Shown here: in pieces, positions 53,133 to 63,330 of the stretch
Numbering within the stretch: position 1 is the stretch's first letter
How the letters are laid out: each line of letters begins with the position of its first letter
Assembly (NCBI GenBank): GCA_013298865.1
Contig: JAAFJL010000002.1
Location: forward strand, 27,978-91,977
Direction of reading: 5' to 3'
Length of the DNA: 64,000 nt
Source: Cytophagales bacterium
Lineage (GTDB): Bacteria; Bacteroidota; Bacteroidia; Cytophagales; Spirosomataceae
Program-made: the position numbers and the translations under genes
The notes under the pieces: generated by a model
Databases searched by the model: none
What the model was told of the DNA's origin: nothing
Seen by the model: the letters and a program-made list of their open reading frames with translations, nothing else

Positions 53133-56100
53133 ATGCAAAAATTCTCCAGATTTATTTCCGAAGGCTTGTTCGCTAAATTAGTTCTTGCTTTTTTGCTTGC
53201 CTTCACTTCGATTTCTTTGAAAGCTCAAACCGAAATCGCAACAGCCAAAAATTATTTGAGCGATAATCTTACTAAGTACAAACTTACGAAAGGTGATGTC
53301 AGTGACATGACAGTTTCGAGTTCGTATTTGTCGCCCACAACTGGTTGGTATCATATTTATTTCAACCAAACGTATCAGAACGTCGAGGTTTACAATGCCC
53401 TACTGAACGTTACCATGAAAAATGGGGAGGTTGTACAAGCCAATAGTACTTTTGAAGAAAATATTGCTATTAGACTAATGGGAGTTAATGCAAATAGTGT
53501 TCAGGGCAAACTTACTCCTTCACAAGCGATTGAACGTGCTGCTCAGCACCTCAATTTAACGGCAGGTAATATTACCAAAGTTCAGGAAACTGCACTTTCT
53601 TCTGGTGTAGTTGGAAAAGGAAAGTATTTAGCGAATGCTCTTTCAAAAGAAAATGTTGATGTGAAACTATATTGGTTACCTTATGAGTACGGGGAAGAAG
53701 GAAAGAGGTTTACAAAATTAGCGTTGACATATAGCGTTAGGATTGTCACGAACGATAATTCAAACATTTGGAATTTGCACATTGATGTAAGTACTGGGAA
53801 TATTTTAAGAGAAGTTGACGAGGTAATTCACTGTGATTTTGGTATTCCTCATCATCATGACGATGAAACTTCTCATGTTGGAGATGAAAAGAAACACCAT
53901 GGTCAAGCACAAACTAAACGTGAGGTTGTTTCAAGTTTAGTCCTTGCACCGAACCAATACAACGTATTTGATTATCCACTTGAAAGTCCAATTCATGGAT
54001 CTCGTACAATTGTTACAAGTCCATATTCACGTTTTATTCCGACGGGTGCAGGTCCTGGAACTACCAACGGATGGCACAATGATGGAACAACCGATTATAC
54101 GACGACTCGTGGAAACAATGTTTGGGCAAAAGAAGACCTTGCAGCAGATAATGAAACCACTATTGGGGCGAGTCCAATATCTGCGACCTTGGATTTTAAT
54201 TATCCATATACACAAGCTACAAATACCGCCGCAGGAAACTTGAATGCGGCTATAACAAATATTTTTTATTGGAATAACGTGATGCACGATATTCTTTGGC
54301 GATATGGTTTTGATGAACCAAGTGGAAACTTCCAGAAAGATAATCAAGGAAGAGGTGGTGCTGGAAACGATTTTGTATTTGCAGATGCCCAAGATGGTAG
54401 CGGTACTGATAATGCCAATTTCTCGACTCCAGTAGATGGTACAAATGGTCGTATGCAAATGTTTATCTGGAGTAATGCTGGTTCGCCTACGTATCAACCA
54501 GATTCAGATTTTGACAATGGAATTATTGCTCACGAATATGGTCACGGGTGGTCAACTCGTTTGACGGGTGGTCCTGCAAACTCTTCTTGTCTTCAAAACG
54601 CCGAACAAGGTGGTGAAGGATGGAGTGATTATGCAGCTTTGATGACTGCAACTGACTGGTCAACTTTAACACCTACATTGGCAAGTGCTAATATTCCACG
54701 AGGAATCGGAACTTATGCAATTGGACAACCCATAACAGGTGCAGGTATTCGTCCGTTTCGTTATTCTTATGACAAAACAAATATCAACAATCCCGTAACT
54801 TATGGTGGTGTACAAAATTCTATCACTTTCTCTCAGCCACATGGTATTGGTTCAATTTGGGCTACAATGCTTTGGGATATGACATGGGAAATCATTTTAC
54901 AAGATGGTTTGATAGGTTCAAATAATATCTATGATGTCCCTGCCAGTATTGCAAATTACAGAGGAAATGTTGCTGCGATGAAATTGGTAAACGAAGGGTT
55001 ACGTTTACAACCATGTAGCCCAAGTTTTGTACAAGCTCGTGATGCAATCTTCCAAGCAGACCAACTCCTTTTCAATGGTCGTTATCGTTGTGCCATTGGT
55101 AAAGCATTCGCCCGTCGTGGATTAGGTTATTTGGCTTCATCAGGTGCAACTACAAATGATAGAGCAGTAAAAGAAGATTTTACTGAATTTCCAGTTGCTC
55201 CACTTAGCTCTCCAACAAATCCAACTGCTTGTTCTGGTCTTGCTTTTACTTATACAGCTACGACCAACCAAATTGGTACATTTACATATTCATGGACACG
55301 TGCAAATGCCGCTGGAATTAGTACTCCCCCAGCAAGTGGAACTGGTGCAACAATCAATGAGGTATTAATAAATACGACAAGTAACCCTGTCAATGTACAG
55401 TATGTTATTAGTATTAGTCAAACTGGTGGAGCAAGTGCAGGTTGTTCTCAGACTTCTTTCCAGACTATTACGGTAACTGTACTTCCAGTTTTAACGACAA
55501 CTCCATATTCGGTGTGTCTGAATGCGGCTGTACCAAGCGGACAAGGAGTTTCTGTACCAGTGGTTGCTCCTGTTACTACTATCAATGGGACAATTACTGC
55601 CAATAGTCCATCGTATGTCCGCCCAGCAGGTGATGATTTGACCAATAATGCAACCACTTACAGTCCAGCATCAACTGTTTTGTATAAACCGTATTACTTT
55701 GTAGCACCGTCGTCTGGGTCATTTACTTTTACCACAACTGCTGGAACTATCACGGATACTTACATCTCATTGTATCAAAACTCTTTTGACCCTGCCAACC
55801 CAGCCACAAACTTTGTAAGGGGTGATGATGATATTACTTCTACGAACTTTCTCTCTTCGTTGACACAAACACTTACAGCTGGAACAACTTATATTTTGGT
55901 AGTAAGTGGTTGGTCGCCTAATGTTACTGGATCATTTACGATGACTTCGACTCCAGGAATAGCGTTACAAGCTAATCAATGGTTTGCAGCACCAACAGGT
56001 GGTTCGCCTTTATTTACTGGTAGAATATTTAATCCTATTGGAGTAGCTGGTGCGGGTGTTCCAAACACAAGTACCGTGGGAACAACTACATTTTATGTAA

Positions 56101-59100
56101 ATGATTTGAACATTACCTCTGCTTGCCGTTATCCAGTAAATTTCAATATTGGTTCGGTTGGTGGTACGGTCACAGCAGATGTTGCTTCGGTTTGTTCTGT
56201 TAGTAATGCAGGGACACTCACTTTATCGGGACATTCTGGAACAATTGTTCGTTGGGAATCTTCAACAGATAATTTTGCCACAAATACGCCAATAGCCAAT
56301 ACTACCACAACTTTGGCATATACGAATCTAACTGCAACAACTCAATATAGAGCTGTTATTCAGTCTGGTACTTGTGACCCAATAAATTCTGCTTCGGCTA
56401 CAATTAATGTAACAAATAATTCGGTAGCGGGTACTGTAACAGGTGGCGGAAGTTTTTGTGCGACTTCAAATTCTGGAACGCTAACACTCACGGGTCATAC
56501 AGGAAGTATTACGGAATGGCAATCTTCAACAGATAATTTTGCTACCAATACACCGATAGCTAATACGACTGCTACTCAGACTTTCACGAATGTTACCCAA
56601 AATACTCAGTATCGTGCTGTGGTGCAAAATGGTACTTGTGCTGCCAGTAATTCTGCTCCAGCGACTGTTTCTTTGGTAACTTTACAAGCAGGTACCGTAA
56701 CTGGTAGCTCAACAGAATGTGCTTCGAGTAATTCTGGAACTTTACTATTAACTGGCTATTCTGGTAATATTATCCGTTGGGAATCTTCGACCAATAATTT
56801 TACTGCCGTTACTAATATTGCCAATACCAGTTTGGTACAAGCGTATAGTGGACTTTTAGTTACTACTCAATTCCGAGCAGTAATTGGTCAGAGTGGTTGT
56901 GCGGATGTAACTTCTACCCCTGCAACTATCACGGTAAATCCTGCGGCTGTTGGAGGCTCTGTTTCGAGTAGTGCTTCTGTAATTTGTTTAGGAACACAAC
57001 TCAATTTAACACTTACAGGCTCAACTGGTAATGTTTTTGGCTGGCAGGTTACTAATAATAACTTCCTTTCGGCAAGTAATATCAATAACACAACTACTGC
57101 CATTACTTCAACACCTAACCAAAGTGTTCAGTATCGTGCGGTGCTTCAGAGTGGTATTTGCCCACTGGCTTTTTCAAGTCCAGTAGCGGTACTTGTAACT
57201 CCTGTACCAGTGTTGGCTGCTCCAACGGTTACGCAACCTACTTGTACTACACAAGGTACGATTGTTGTAAATGCTACTGGTTTAGGTTCTACTATTATAA
57301 ATGGTTCACTAACAACTGGAGACCTTGCTCAAACAAACAGATTAAGTCGTAATAGCGTGATTTCTGGTTGCGGAACGCCAAAAGTAAACCCAGGTACATT
57401 TGCAGGGACGGGAATTATTTTTGATAAATATACCTTTACCAATCCATCAGCTTCGCCAGTATGTATCTCTGTAACTCTTCAAGCAACAAATGGCGTTAAT
57501 ATGCTTGCAGTATTGTATTCTACTCATGTTCCAACTAATCCAAGTACTAATTATTTGGCAGATTTTGGAAGTAGTGGATTGCAGACTACATTCAGACACA
57601 CCGTTGCGGGTGGTGCAACCGTTGACTTAGTAGTAAGTTCAACCACTAGTAATGTAGCTCTTCTGGGGGCTTATCGTTTAGCAATTGATGGACTAACACC
57701 GCTTGAATACAGTATAAATGGTACTACTTGGCAAGCATCCAAAACATTCACTGGTTTAGTTCCTGCATCTTATACTGTAACGGCTCGCTCAAATCCTACT
57801 AATAGTTGTCCTGCAACATTGGCTTCAAATCCAACAGTATTATCTATTCAAGGTACAAGTGTTGGTGGAACTGTTAGTAGTGCAGCATTTTGTACTGGTA
57901 CAACTGGTACTGGAACTTTGACTTTGTCTGGACAAACTGGAAATGTGGTTCGTTGGGAATCTTCAACGGATGGATTTGTGAGTAATATTGTTTCAATCGC
58001 AAATACTACAACATCTTATAGTTATAGTAATGTAACACAAACTACTCAATACAGAGCGGTTGTGAAAGATGGTATTTGTGCAGAAGTAAATTCAATGCCT
58101 GGAACAGTTACCTTGGTAGTGCCACCAATTCCTTTAGCTTCTGGTGCAACAACTATTGCAGTAGGAAGTTCGGCAATGCTAATGACCACTGGTTGTTCTG
58201 GTGCAGGTTTTGTTGAAAAATGGTTCAAAACTTCTGATAATTCAGCCGTAACAATGCCAGTTTCTCCAGCAGTGACAACAGCTTATTACGCAAGATGCGA
58301 GCAAACGCTTTTTGCAGCTATCTGCTTGAGTCCGAAAAGTAATGATGTAAATATTAGCGTAGTTGTTCCTCCTGCAAATAATATTTATGTAAATCAGGCA
58401 AATTCAAGCCCGATGCAAGACGGAACTACATGGGCAAAAGCATACAGCAGTCTGAGTGCTGCTCTTGCGGGTGCTTCGGCTGGTGCAGATATTTGGGTAG
58501 CACAAGGAACTTACAAGCCAACAACTACTACAAGTCGAATGATTTCTTTTGATATTCCTTCGGGTGTAGAAGTATATGGCGGTTTTATTGGGAATGAAGG
58601 AGTATTAGCTGCTCGTAAAATCAAACAGTATGAAACTATTCTGAGTGGTGATATTGGAGCTGTTGGCACATATACAGACGACAGTTATCACGTTGTGAAA
58701 ATTGTTGATAGCAACAATCAGACGCTTTTAGATGGTTTTACTGTACAGTTTGGTTATGCGGCTAATCAACCACCTGTGTCTAATAGTAATTCTTTAGGAA
58801 ATACTTCTGCCCTACCAACTTCTAATGAAAGTGGTGGAGGGATTTATATTCAATCTGGTAGTCCGATGGTAGCGAATTGTACAATCCAAAACAATTTTGC
58901 GATTTTCGGAGCGGGTATTTATTCTGAAACTGGTAGCACTCCAATGATAAACTCTTGTATAATTTCAGCAAATTTTGGAACATTTGGCGGAGGAGTTTAT
59001 CTCTTGAACAGTAATGCAAATATGAATAATGATTTGGTGTCGGGTAATAAAGGTTTAGGTGCAGGTATGTATGTAAATAATAGTTACCCAGTTATAACCA

Positions 59101-59711
59101 ATATTACAGTTGCTGGTAATGATGGTTTTGTGGGTGGTATTTATGTTACTTCAAATCCTGGCAATCAAAGTACGCCAATTATTAAAAATTCTGTGATTTG
59201 GAATAACACTAAAACTGCCATTAACGGAAATCTTGCGGTTGTTTCTAATAGTATTGTCGAAGGTGGTTATATGGGTTCTGGTAACAGAAATCTTAACCCT
59301 CAGTTTGTGAGTCCGATTGCTCCGTCGATGTCTCCAACGCCGACTGGCGATTATAAGGTAACCAATACTTCACCGACAATTGATGGCGGAAGTAATGGAG
59401 CTATTAGTCTGACAGACATAGACTTAATCAATAATCTAAGAAGATATAATGGTGGTTTAGTTGACATGGGAGCTTACGAATTCCCTGGTAGTAGAGTTGG
59501 CAGAACGGTTACGAGTATTATCTCTGGTGACTGGGACAAAGGCACAACTTGGGACAGTGGCATTGTTCCATTAGCAGGTGACAATGTAATTATTAACAAC
59601 AATCATAATGTTAAAATCATTGAAACTGGTACTGCTAAAAATGTAGAAATCAGAACAAATGCTAAAATCATTTACAACACTCCAAGCAGTAAATTGCAAA
59701 CGGGATTGTAG
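53133..59711 (+). CDS. M36 fungalysin-type metalloprotease fused to Ig-like and PMP-like repeats
   Basis: A 2192-residue secreted protein. The signal peptide ends near SLKAQ. An FTP/PepSY-like propeptide (about residues 35-230) precedes the M36 catalytic domain (about 290-690), with zinc motif HEYGH (His 467) in IIAHEYGHGWSTRL and the downstream glutamate in GGEGWSDYAALM. After it come a PKD-like domain, a bacterial pre-peptidase C-terminal-like domain and about five Ig-like repeats of about 85 residues (GTLTLSGHSGTIVRWESSTDNF...TTQYRAVIQSGTC). Then follows a right-handed beta-helix, PMP-like (TWAKAYSSLSAALAGA; GGGIYIQSGSPMVANCTIQN), near residues 1745-2095. A final 70-residue module (GDWDKGTTWDSGIVPLAGDN) resembles the end of the ELWxxDGT protein. 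No canonical T9SS domain is seen. Confidence 0.93.
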   Translation: MQKFSRFISEGLFAKLVLAFLLAFTSISLKAQTEIATAKNYLSDNLTKYKLTKGDVSDMTVSSSYLSPTTGWYHIYFNQTYQNVEVYNALLNVTMKNGEVVQANSTFEENIAIRLMGVNANSVQGKLTPSQAIERAAQHLNLTAGNITKVQETALSSGVVGKGKYLANALSKENVDVKLYWLPYEYGEEGKRFTKLALTYSVRIVTNDNSNIWNLHIDVSTGNILREVDEVIHCDFGIPHHHDDETSHVGDEKKHHGQAQTKREVVSSLVLAPNQYNVFDYPLESPIHGSRTIVTSPYSRFIPTGAGPGTTNGWHNDGTTDYTTTRGNNVWAKEDLAADNETTIGASPISATLDFNYPYTQATNTAAGNLNAAITNIFYWNNVMHDILWRYGFDEPSGNFQKDNQGRGGAGNDFVFADAQDGSGTDNANFSTPVDGTNGRMQMFIWSNAGSPTYQPDSDFDNGIIAHEYGHGWSTRLTGGPANSSCLQNAEQGGEGWSDYAALMTATDWSTLTPTLASANIPRGIGTYAIGQPITGAGIRPFRYSYDKTNINNPVTYGGVQNSITFSQPHGIGSIWATMLWDMTWEIILQDGLIGSNNIYDVPASIANYRGNVAAMKLVNEGLRLQPCSPSFVQARDAIFQADQLLFNGRYRCAIGKAFARRGLGYLASSGATTNDRAVKEDFTEFPVAPLSSPTNPTACSGLAFTYTATTNQIGTFTYSWTRANAAGISTPPASGTGATINEVLINTTSNPVNVQYVISISQTGGASAGCSQTSFQTITVTVLPVLTTTPYSVCLNAAVPSGQGVSVPVVAPVTTINGTITANSPSYVRPAGDDLTNNATTYSPASTVLYKPYYFVAPSSGSFTFTTTAGTITDTYISLYQNSFDPANPATNFVRGDDDITSTNFLSSLTQTLTAGTTYILVVSGWSPNVTGSFTMTSTPGIALQANQWFAAPTGGSPLFTGRIFNPIGVAGAGVPNTSTVGTTTFYVNDLNITSACRYPVNFNIGSVGGTVTADVASVCSVSNAGTLTLSGHSGTIVRWESSTDNFATNTPIANTTTTLAYTNLTATTQYRAVIQSGTCDPINSASATINVTNNSVAGTVTGGGSFCATSNSGTLTLTGHTGSITEWQSSTDNFATNTPIANTTATQTFTNVTQNTQYRAVVQNGTCAASNSAPATVSLVTLQAGTVTGSSTECASSNSGTLLLTGYSGNIIRWESSTNNFTAVTNIANTSLVQAYSGLLVTTQFRAVIGQSGCADVTSTPATITVNPAAVGGSVSSSASVICLGTQLNLTLTGSTGNVFGWQVTNNNFLSASNINNTTTAITSTPNQSVQYRAVLQSGICPLAFSSPVAVLVTPVPVLAAPTVTQPTCTTQGTIVVNATGLGSTIINGSLTTGDLAQTNRLSRNSVISGCGTPKVNPGTFAGTGIIFDKYTFTNPSASPVCISVTLQATNGVNMLAVLYSTHVPTNPSTNYLADFGSSGLQTTFRHTVAGGATVDLVVSSTTSNVALLGAYRLAIDGLTPLEYSINGTTWQASKTFTGLVPASYTVTARSNPTNSCPATLASNPTVLSIQGTSVGGTVSSAAFCTGTTGTGTLTLSGQTGNVVRWESSTDGFVSNIVSIANTTTSYSYSNVTQTTQYRAVVKDGICAEVNSMPGTVTLVVPPIPLASGATTIAVGSSAMLMTTGCSGAGFVEKWFKTSDNSAVTMPVSPAVTTAYYARCEQTLFAAICLSPKSNDVNISVVVPPANNIYVNQANSSPMQDGTTWAKAYSSLSAALAGASAGADIWVAQGTYKPTTTTSRMISFDIPSGVEVYGGFIGNEGVLAARKIKQYETILSGDIGAVGTYTDDSYHVVKIVDSNNQTLLDGFTVQFGYAANQPPVSNSNSLGNTSALPTSNESGGGIYIQSGSPMVANCTIQNNFAIFGAGIYSETGSTPMINSCIISANFGTFGGGVYLLNSNANMNNDLVSGNKGLGAGMYVNNSYPVITNITVAGNDGFVGGIYVTSNPGNQSTPIIKNSVIWNNTKTAINGNLAVVSNSIVEGGYMGSGNRNLNPQFVSPIAPSMSPTPTGDYKVTNTSPTIDGGSNGAISLTDIDLINNLRRYNGGLVDMGAYEFPGSRVGRTVTSIISGDWDKGTTWDSGIVPLAGDNVIINNNHNVKIIETGTAKNVEIRTNAKIIYNTPSSKLQTGL

Positions 59712-59750
59712 GTAAACGATTAGCTTTTGTATGTAAGCTACGGGTTTTAA

Positions 59751-59788
59751 AAAAACAGCCTTTGGAAAATTTTCCAAAGGCTGTTTTT
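59751..59788. terminator. Perfect palindromic bidirectional terminator
   Basis: A 38-bp perfect palindrome with 19-bp arms (AAAAACAGCCTTTGGAAAA and its complement) lies between the convergent M36 and GH9 genes, 39 bp after the M36 stop and 24 bp before the GH9 stop. The arms begin and end in A/T runs, so it can serve both transcripts. In RNA the centre forms the loop. Confidence 0.9.
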
Positions 59789-59812
59789 GTTTTTAGTATA
59801 TTCAACTATGAG

Positions 59813-62803
59813 CTATCGCCCAATCATGACTTTTTGGCTGTAATTCATCACTCCTTGTTTTGAAGCAATGTTGAAAATATACGTGCCATTTGACCAAGAA
59901 CTGATAGGAATTGATAAAGTATTTAGTCCTTTTTGCAGGTTTTTACCATCCTTCCAAACACTTCTACCTGTAATATCAACTGCTGCAAAATTAATGTAGT
60001 CTGGCTCGTTTAAATTCACCGAAATATTAATGATGTCGGTAGCAGGTTGGGGGTAAAAAACGATTGGTTCTTTGGACTCGTAACTCAGTTTTACCACATT
60101 GCTAAACTTTGTTTCTTCCGAGATGGTAGCATATTTTAATCGGTAAAATAAATCTGGACTTACACTTTTATCTACAAATTTGAAGTCATTGTTTTCATTA
60201 TTTCTTAGCGTTGAAATTGTTTGAAAATTGATTCCATCAGCACTTTTTTGGAGTTCGTAAACGTCAATTTCTTGGTCTAAGTTATCCCATTTCAACACAT
60301 TGGCACTTTTTTCGTCAATTTCTCCGTTCAAAATAACTTCTGCAACCGCATCTCGTGAACCTGACACTCGGGCAGTATCACATAGAAAGCCGTAATATAC
60401 CATAGCTGGAGTCAATATTTCGTGAATTGTATATTCATTGACATTCGGACACCATCTTTGTTTAAAATATCGTTCATGTCCAGGCCATTGATTGATGTCT
60501 GTGGGATAAATTTTTGAAACTGCTCCTCCAGCATTATCTCCATTCCAAGCATAATCAGGATTAAATGGGTTTGGGTCAACACTTGTACCAGCACCACCAA
60601 TACCAATAGCACCATAAGGAATCAGCCCTTCGGACATCTTATTTGTGCCATTGTACCAACCATCCAAACTGAATAAATCTTGGTTGGGCGAACGTTCTCC
60701 AAGCCCCGTAATCCAAGTGGTATTAAAGGCATTTGTACCCATAAAATAGTCGGCTCCTGTATAAAGTTTTTCTCGATACGAAGCTAATGTTGCTGCTGGG
60801 AATCCTAATCTTTTGCCAAGCCCAAGCCCAATCATGGCTTCAAACATTCTTGGTATGGTTGCATTGCCACCGCCCAAAGGGTCAAAGACATTCCCGTACC
60901 ATCTTAATGCTCTATCGACTTGGAAAAAATCATTTCCAGCATTGAAGTGCCAGTAATTTGTAAAGTCAATTGAACCTTTGCAAGCCTCAAATGTGGGCGT
61001 ATCTACCGTTATACCGCCTTCCGTTCCTGCCATGGCATACATAAAAATTGCCCATTGTTTATCTTTATTCGGAAAATGGAGTAGTCTTTCCGCATCGGGC
61101 AATAGTAACCATGCTAAATCTGCAACTGCTCGGGTGTTGTAAACCGCCTGTTTTGTCAATCTGTAAAGTGATGCCGCTGCATAACCTCTATCATTTCTGA
61201 GTAAATAATAATCATCAAATTTGGATGTTTCATCACCCACTTTTGTGTTGGCAGCCGCCCAATTGTAGGCAGTAATTGCTTCGTTTTGCCAATTGATTCC
61301 TTCGGGGTCGGTGAATCCATTTTTTTGCAAAATAAATGCAAATTGAGCCGCCAATCCTGCATATCTGTACGTCATCCACGGGTCTTCGCCCGTGATGTAC
61401 CATGTACGAGTAGTATCATTCCAACTTCTAATGGCTATTCCGTTGGGGGCATCTCCGCCAGAAAGGTCAGGAAAAACCCTTGCACCACCTACTCCACCTG
61501 TTCCATATCCTGCTGCCTGAGCTTCTCTTCTTAAACGACATAAATATCGAATCTCCCACCTGGCTTCGTCCAAAATATCAGGAAGAGCATTTCCACTTTC
61601 TGGAATATTTAGTTCACTTCGGGCAAAATTTCTGGGAGCGACTTCATAAGTATTCAAGATGGCGTTCGGGACTCTCACGTGGGAGTAATAACTATCCCAA
61701 TCGCCCGCATCTTGGTACCAACCCCAAACGTTATTCAGTGGACCTTTTACGCCAGCCAACAGGGCAGGTAAATCTGATGCATCGTTTTCGAGTTTATTGC
61801 CGTCACGGTGTCTCCAAGAAGTATAAACTAATTTATTTTTAAAATTAGGCGTAATCAAAGGTCTGTGCGGAGCTGGACGTGCAACTCCAACCCGTGATGC
61901 TGGAAGGGTAATACCGCTTCTGTGCTGATAAAGTCCTTTAGCTACTTTTTTGTAAACTTCCCGATAAATATCTCGTTTTATTTCAAAGGGAAAAGAACAG
62001 CCAATCCCTGGTACGACTAAACGATATGTTCCTGGGGTATTGAAAGAACTAAACTCGCATTCATAAACTTCTGCCCCGATATTACTACCCGAAATTCCAA
62101 TATCCGTTTGCATAGATTCTTTCACTACTCCTTTCCTGAAAATAATATTTCCTGTGAAGGCAATCGTATTATTGTTGTTTCTGAGCAAATAAAAAGGAAC
62201 GGGAGAATTGTCTGGTTTCTTGGCGTAAGTTTCCAATTTCAAACCATTTTTGTCTCCCAACCAGTAATAAATATACCCGTATTTTTTAGCAGCCAATGGC
62301 GTATAGCCAATTAAATTAACGTGGACTGCCTCACTTCTTTTCTGCCAATCATTGAATTCTATAATGAAAGTATTGGTATTGGAAGCTAAACTGCCCGTTG
62401 TTAGTCGGTACTTTTTGCCATTAATCATTGGTTTAGGTAAAAATAAATAGACCCAATGTTCAAAAGCGTAATTTTTGGTAGTTGGAAAGAAATTGGGTAG
62501 CGAAAACTCAGTGGCTTTGGTCTTACGTCCGAGACTATCTGGGTTTTTAGCATTGGCATAATTGGCATCCTCGAAACTTTGAAATTGATAATTCATTCTA
62601 TTCATCGCATTCGTAAGATTGAGCGGACTATCGGTTAGTACACCCGAAAAAATGGATTCTCCTGCGGTATGTTGTTTCACTTTGCCATCATCAAAATGAA
62701 CAAGAATAATTCGGTTGGTTAAGGGAACTGCCTCAATAATATCACTTGCAAAGGAATTTAGGGCTGGCAAGATTACCGCCAAAAAGAGAAATAACTTCTT
62801 CAT
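59813..62803 (-). CDS. Glycoside hydrolase family 9 protein with T9SS sorting domain
   Basis: A 996-residue secreted enzyme with signal MKKLFLFLAVILPALNSFAS. An N-terminal CelD-like Ig domain (VHVNLIGYTPLAAKKYGYIYY; YECEFSSFNTPGTYRLVV) leads to the (alpha/alpha)6 GH9 catalytic domain. The conserved catalytic-base region is GWYQDAGDWDSYYSHV, followed by ILDEARWEIRYLCRL and, near its end, PNVNEYTIHEILTPAMVYY, which should carry the proton-donor Glu. After it come a fibronectin-like segment and a T9SS type A domain (IVFYPQPATDIINISVN, VDITGRSVWKDG, SNGTYIFNIAS). GH9 enzymes cut beta-glucans, mostly cellulose-type, and some act on other polysaccharides. Export to the surface is predicted. Confidence 0.94.
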   Translation of the reverse strand: MKKLFLFLAVILPALNSFASDIIEAVPLTNRIILVHFDDGKVKQHTAGESIFSGVLTDSPLNLTNAMNRMNYQFQSFEDANYANAKNPDSLGRKTKATEFSLPNFFPTTKNYAFEHWVYLFLPKPMINGKKYRLTTGSLASNTNTFIIEFNDWQKRSEAVHVNLIGYTPLAAKKYGYIYYWLGDKNGLKLETYAKKPDNSPVPFYLLRNNNNTIAFTGNIIFRKGVVKESMQTDIGISGSNIGAEVYECEFSSFNTPGTYRLVVPGIGCSFPFEIKRDIYREVYKKVAKGLYQHRSGITLPASRVGVARPAPHRPLITPNFKNKLVYTSWRHRDGNKLENDASDLPALLAGVKGPLNNVWGWYQDAGDWDSYYSHVRVPNAILNTYEVAPRNFARSELNIPESGNALPDILDEARWEIRYLCRLRREAQAAGYGTGGVGGARVFPDLSGGDAPNGIAIRSWNDTTRTWYITGEDPWMTYRYAGLAAQFAFILQKNGFTDPEGINWQNEAITAYNWAAANTKVGDETSKFDDYYLLRNDRGYAAASLYRLTKQAVYNTRAVADLAWLLLPDAERLLHFPNKDKQWAIFMYAMAGTEGGITVDTPTFEACKGSIDFTNYWHFNAGNDFFQVDRALRWYGNVFDPLGGGNATIPRMFEAMIGLGLGKRLGFPAATLASYREKLYTGADYFMGTNAFNTTWITGLGERSPNQDLFSLDGWYNGTNKMSEGLIPYGAIGIGGAGTSVDPNPFNPDYAWNGDNAGGAVSKIYPTDINQWPGHERYFKQRWCPNVNEYTIHEILTPAMVYYGFLCDTARVSGSRDAVAEVILNGEIDEKSANVLKWDNLDQEIDVYELQKSADGINFQTISTLRNNENNDFKFVDKSVSPDLFYRLKYATISEETKFSNVVKLSYESKEPIVFYPQPATDIINISVNLNEPDYINFAAVDITGRSVWKDGKNLQKGLNTLSIPISSWSNGTYIFNIASKQGVMNYSQKVMIGR

Positions 62804-63330
62804 AATTGAAAATTTGTTTAAATGTTAATAATTTAAAAATGAGATTTTAGGGCATAGTAAACACCCCTAACAATTTGATGTTAAGCAATTTGTGGTCATT
62901 AATAAAAGAGTGGTACTACTGGTTTTTGAAGGGTTTTATCGGATGGTTTATGCTTTGGTAGAACAATAGTCTTGTAGTAGATTTCTCAATGCAACGAGTG
63001 GCTCATTTTGATTTGATTACATTTTAGGATACAAGATTAGGTACTCTTCAAAGATACTATACCCTTTGTTATAGGTATGTTGTCATAGATAATATTTATG
63101 GGCGAAATGGGGAAAGGCAAAATCGTGATGACTAATTATTTGTAAAACCAATTTCACTAAAGAAGTTAAATGGTCATAGATAAGATGCGTACCACGGTTT
63201 GAAACCGTGGCACGCTTACCAAAAGTTTTTCTATTATTTATACGAAAGGCAATGCAAACCGATGCACGGTTGAGGTAGAATTTCTCATAAATGGATTCCC
63301 GTATAGCTGAGCTTTTGCGAAGTAACATTT
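62804..63330. other. Non-coding intergenic region
   Basis: A gap of about 530 bp between the GH9 start and the stop of the TPR gene, which read in the same direction. It should hold the GH9 promoter. I see no supported gene. The only clear structure is the palindrome at 63187-63215. An 81-codon reading frame on the minus strand is not convincing. Confidence 0.6.
63187..63215. repeat. REP-like palindrome, CCACGGTTTGAAACCGTGG core
   Basis: Arms 63187-63200 and 63202-63215 match at 13 of 14 positions around a single central G. It is much more GC-rich than its AT-rich surroundings. Such short dispersed palindromes are typical of REP elements mobilised by REP-associated transposases, but one copy cannot prove that. 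Confidence 0.6.

Noticed and set aside
54027..54497. 156-codon minus-strand frame inside the M36 catalytic region
   Set aside because: The plus-strand protease frame is unambiguous; the antisense frame has no recognisable content.
63083..63328. 81-codon minus-strand reading frame next to the TPR gene
   Set aside because: No family resemblance, crosses the REP-like palindrome, and its composition is not gene-like.
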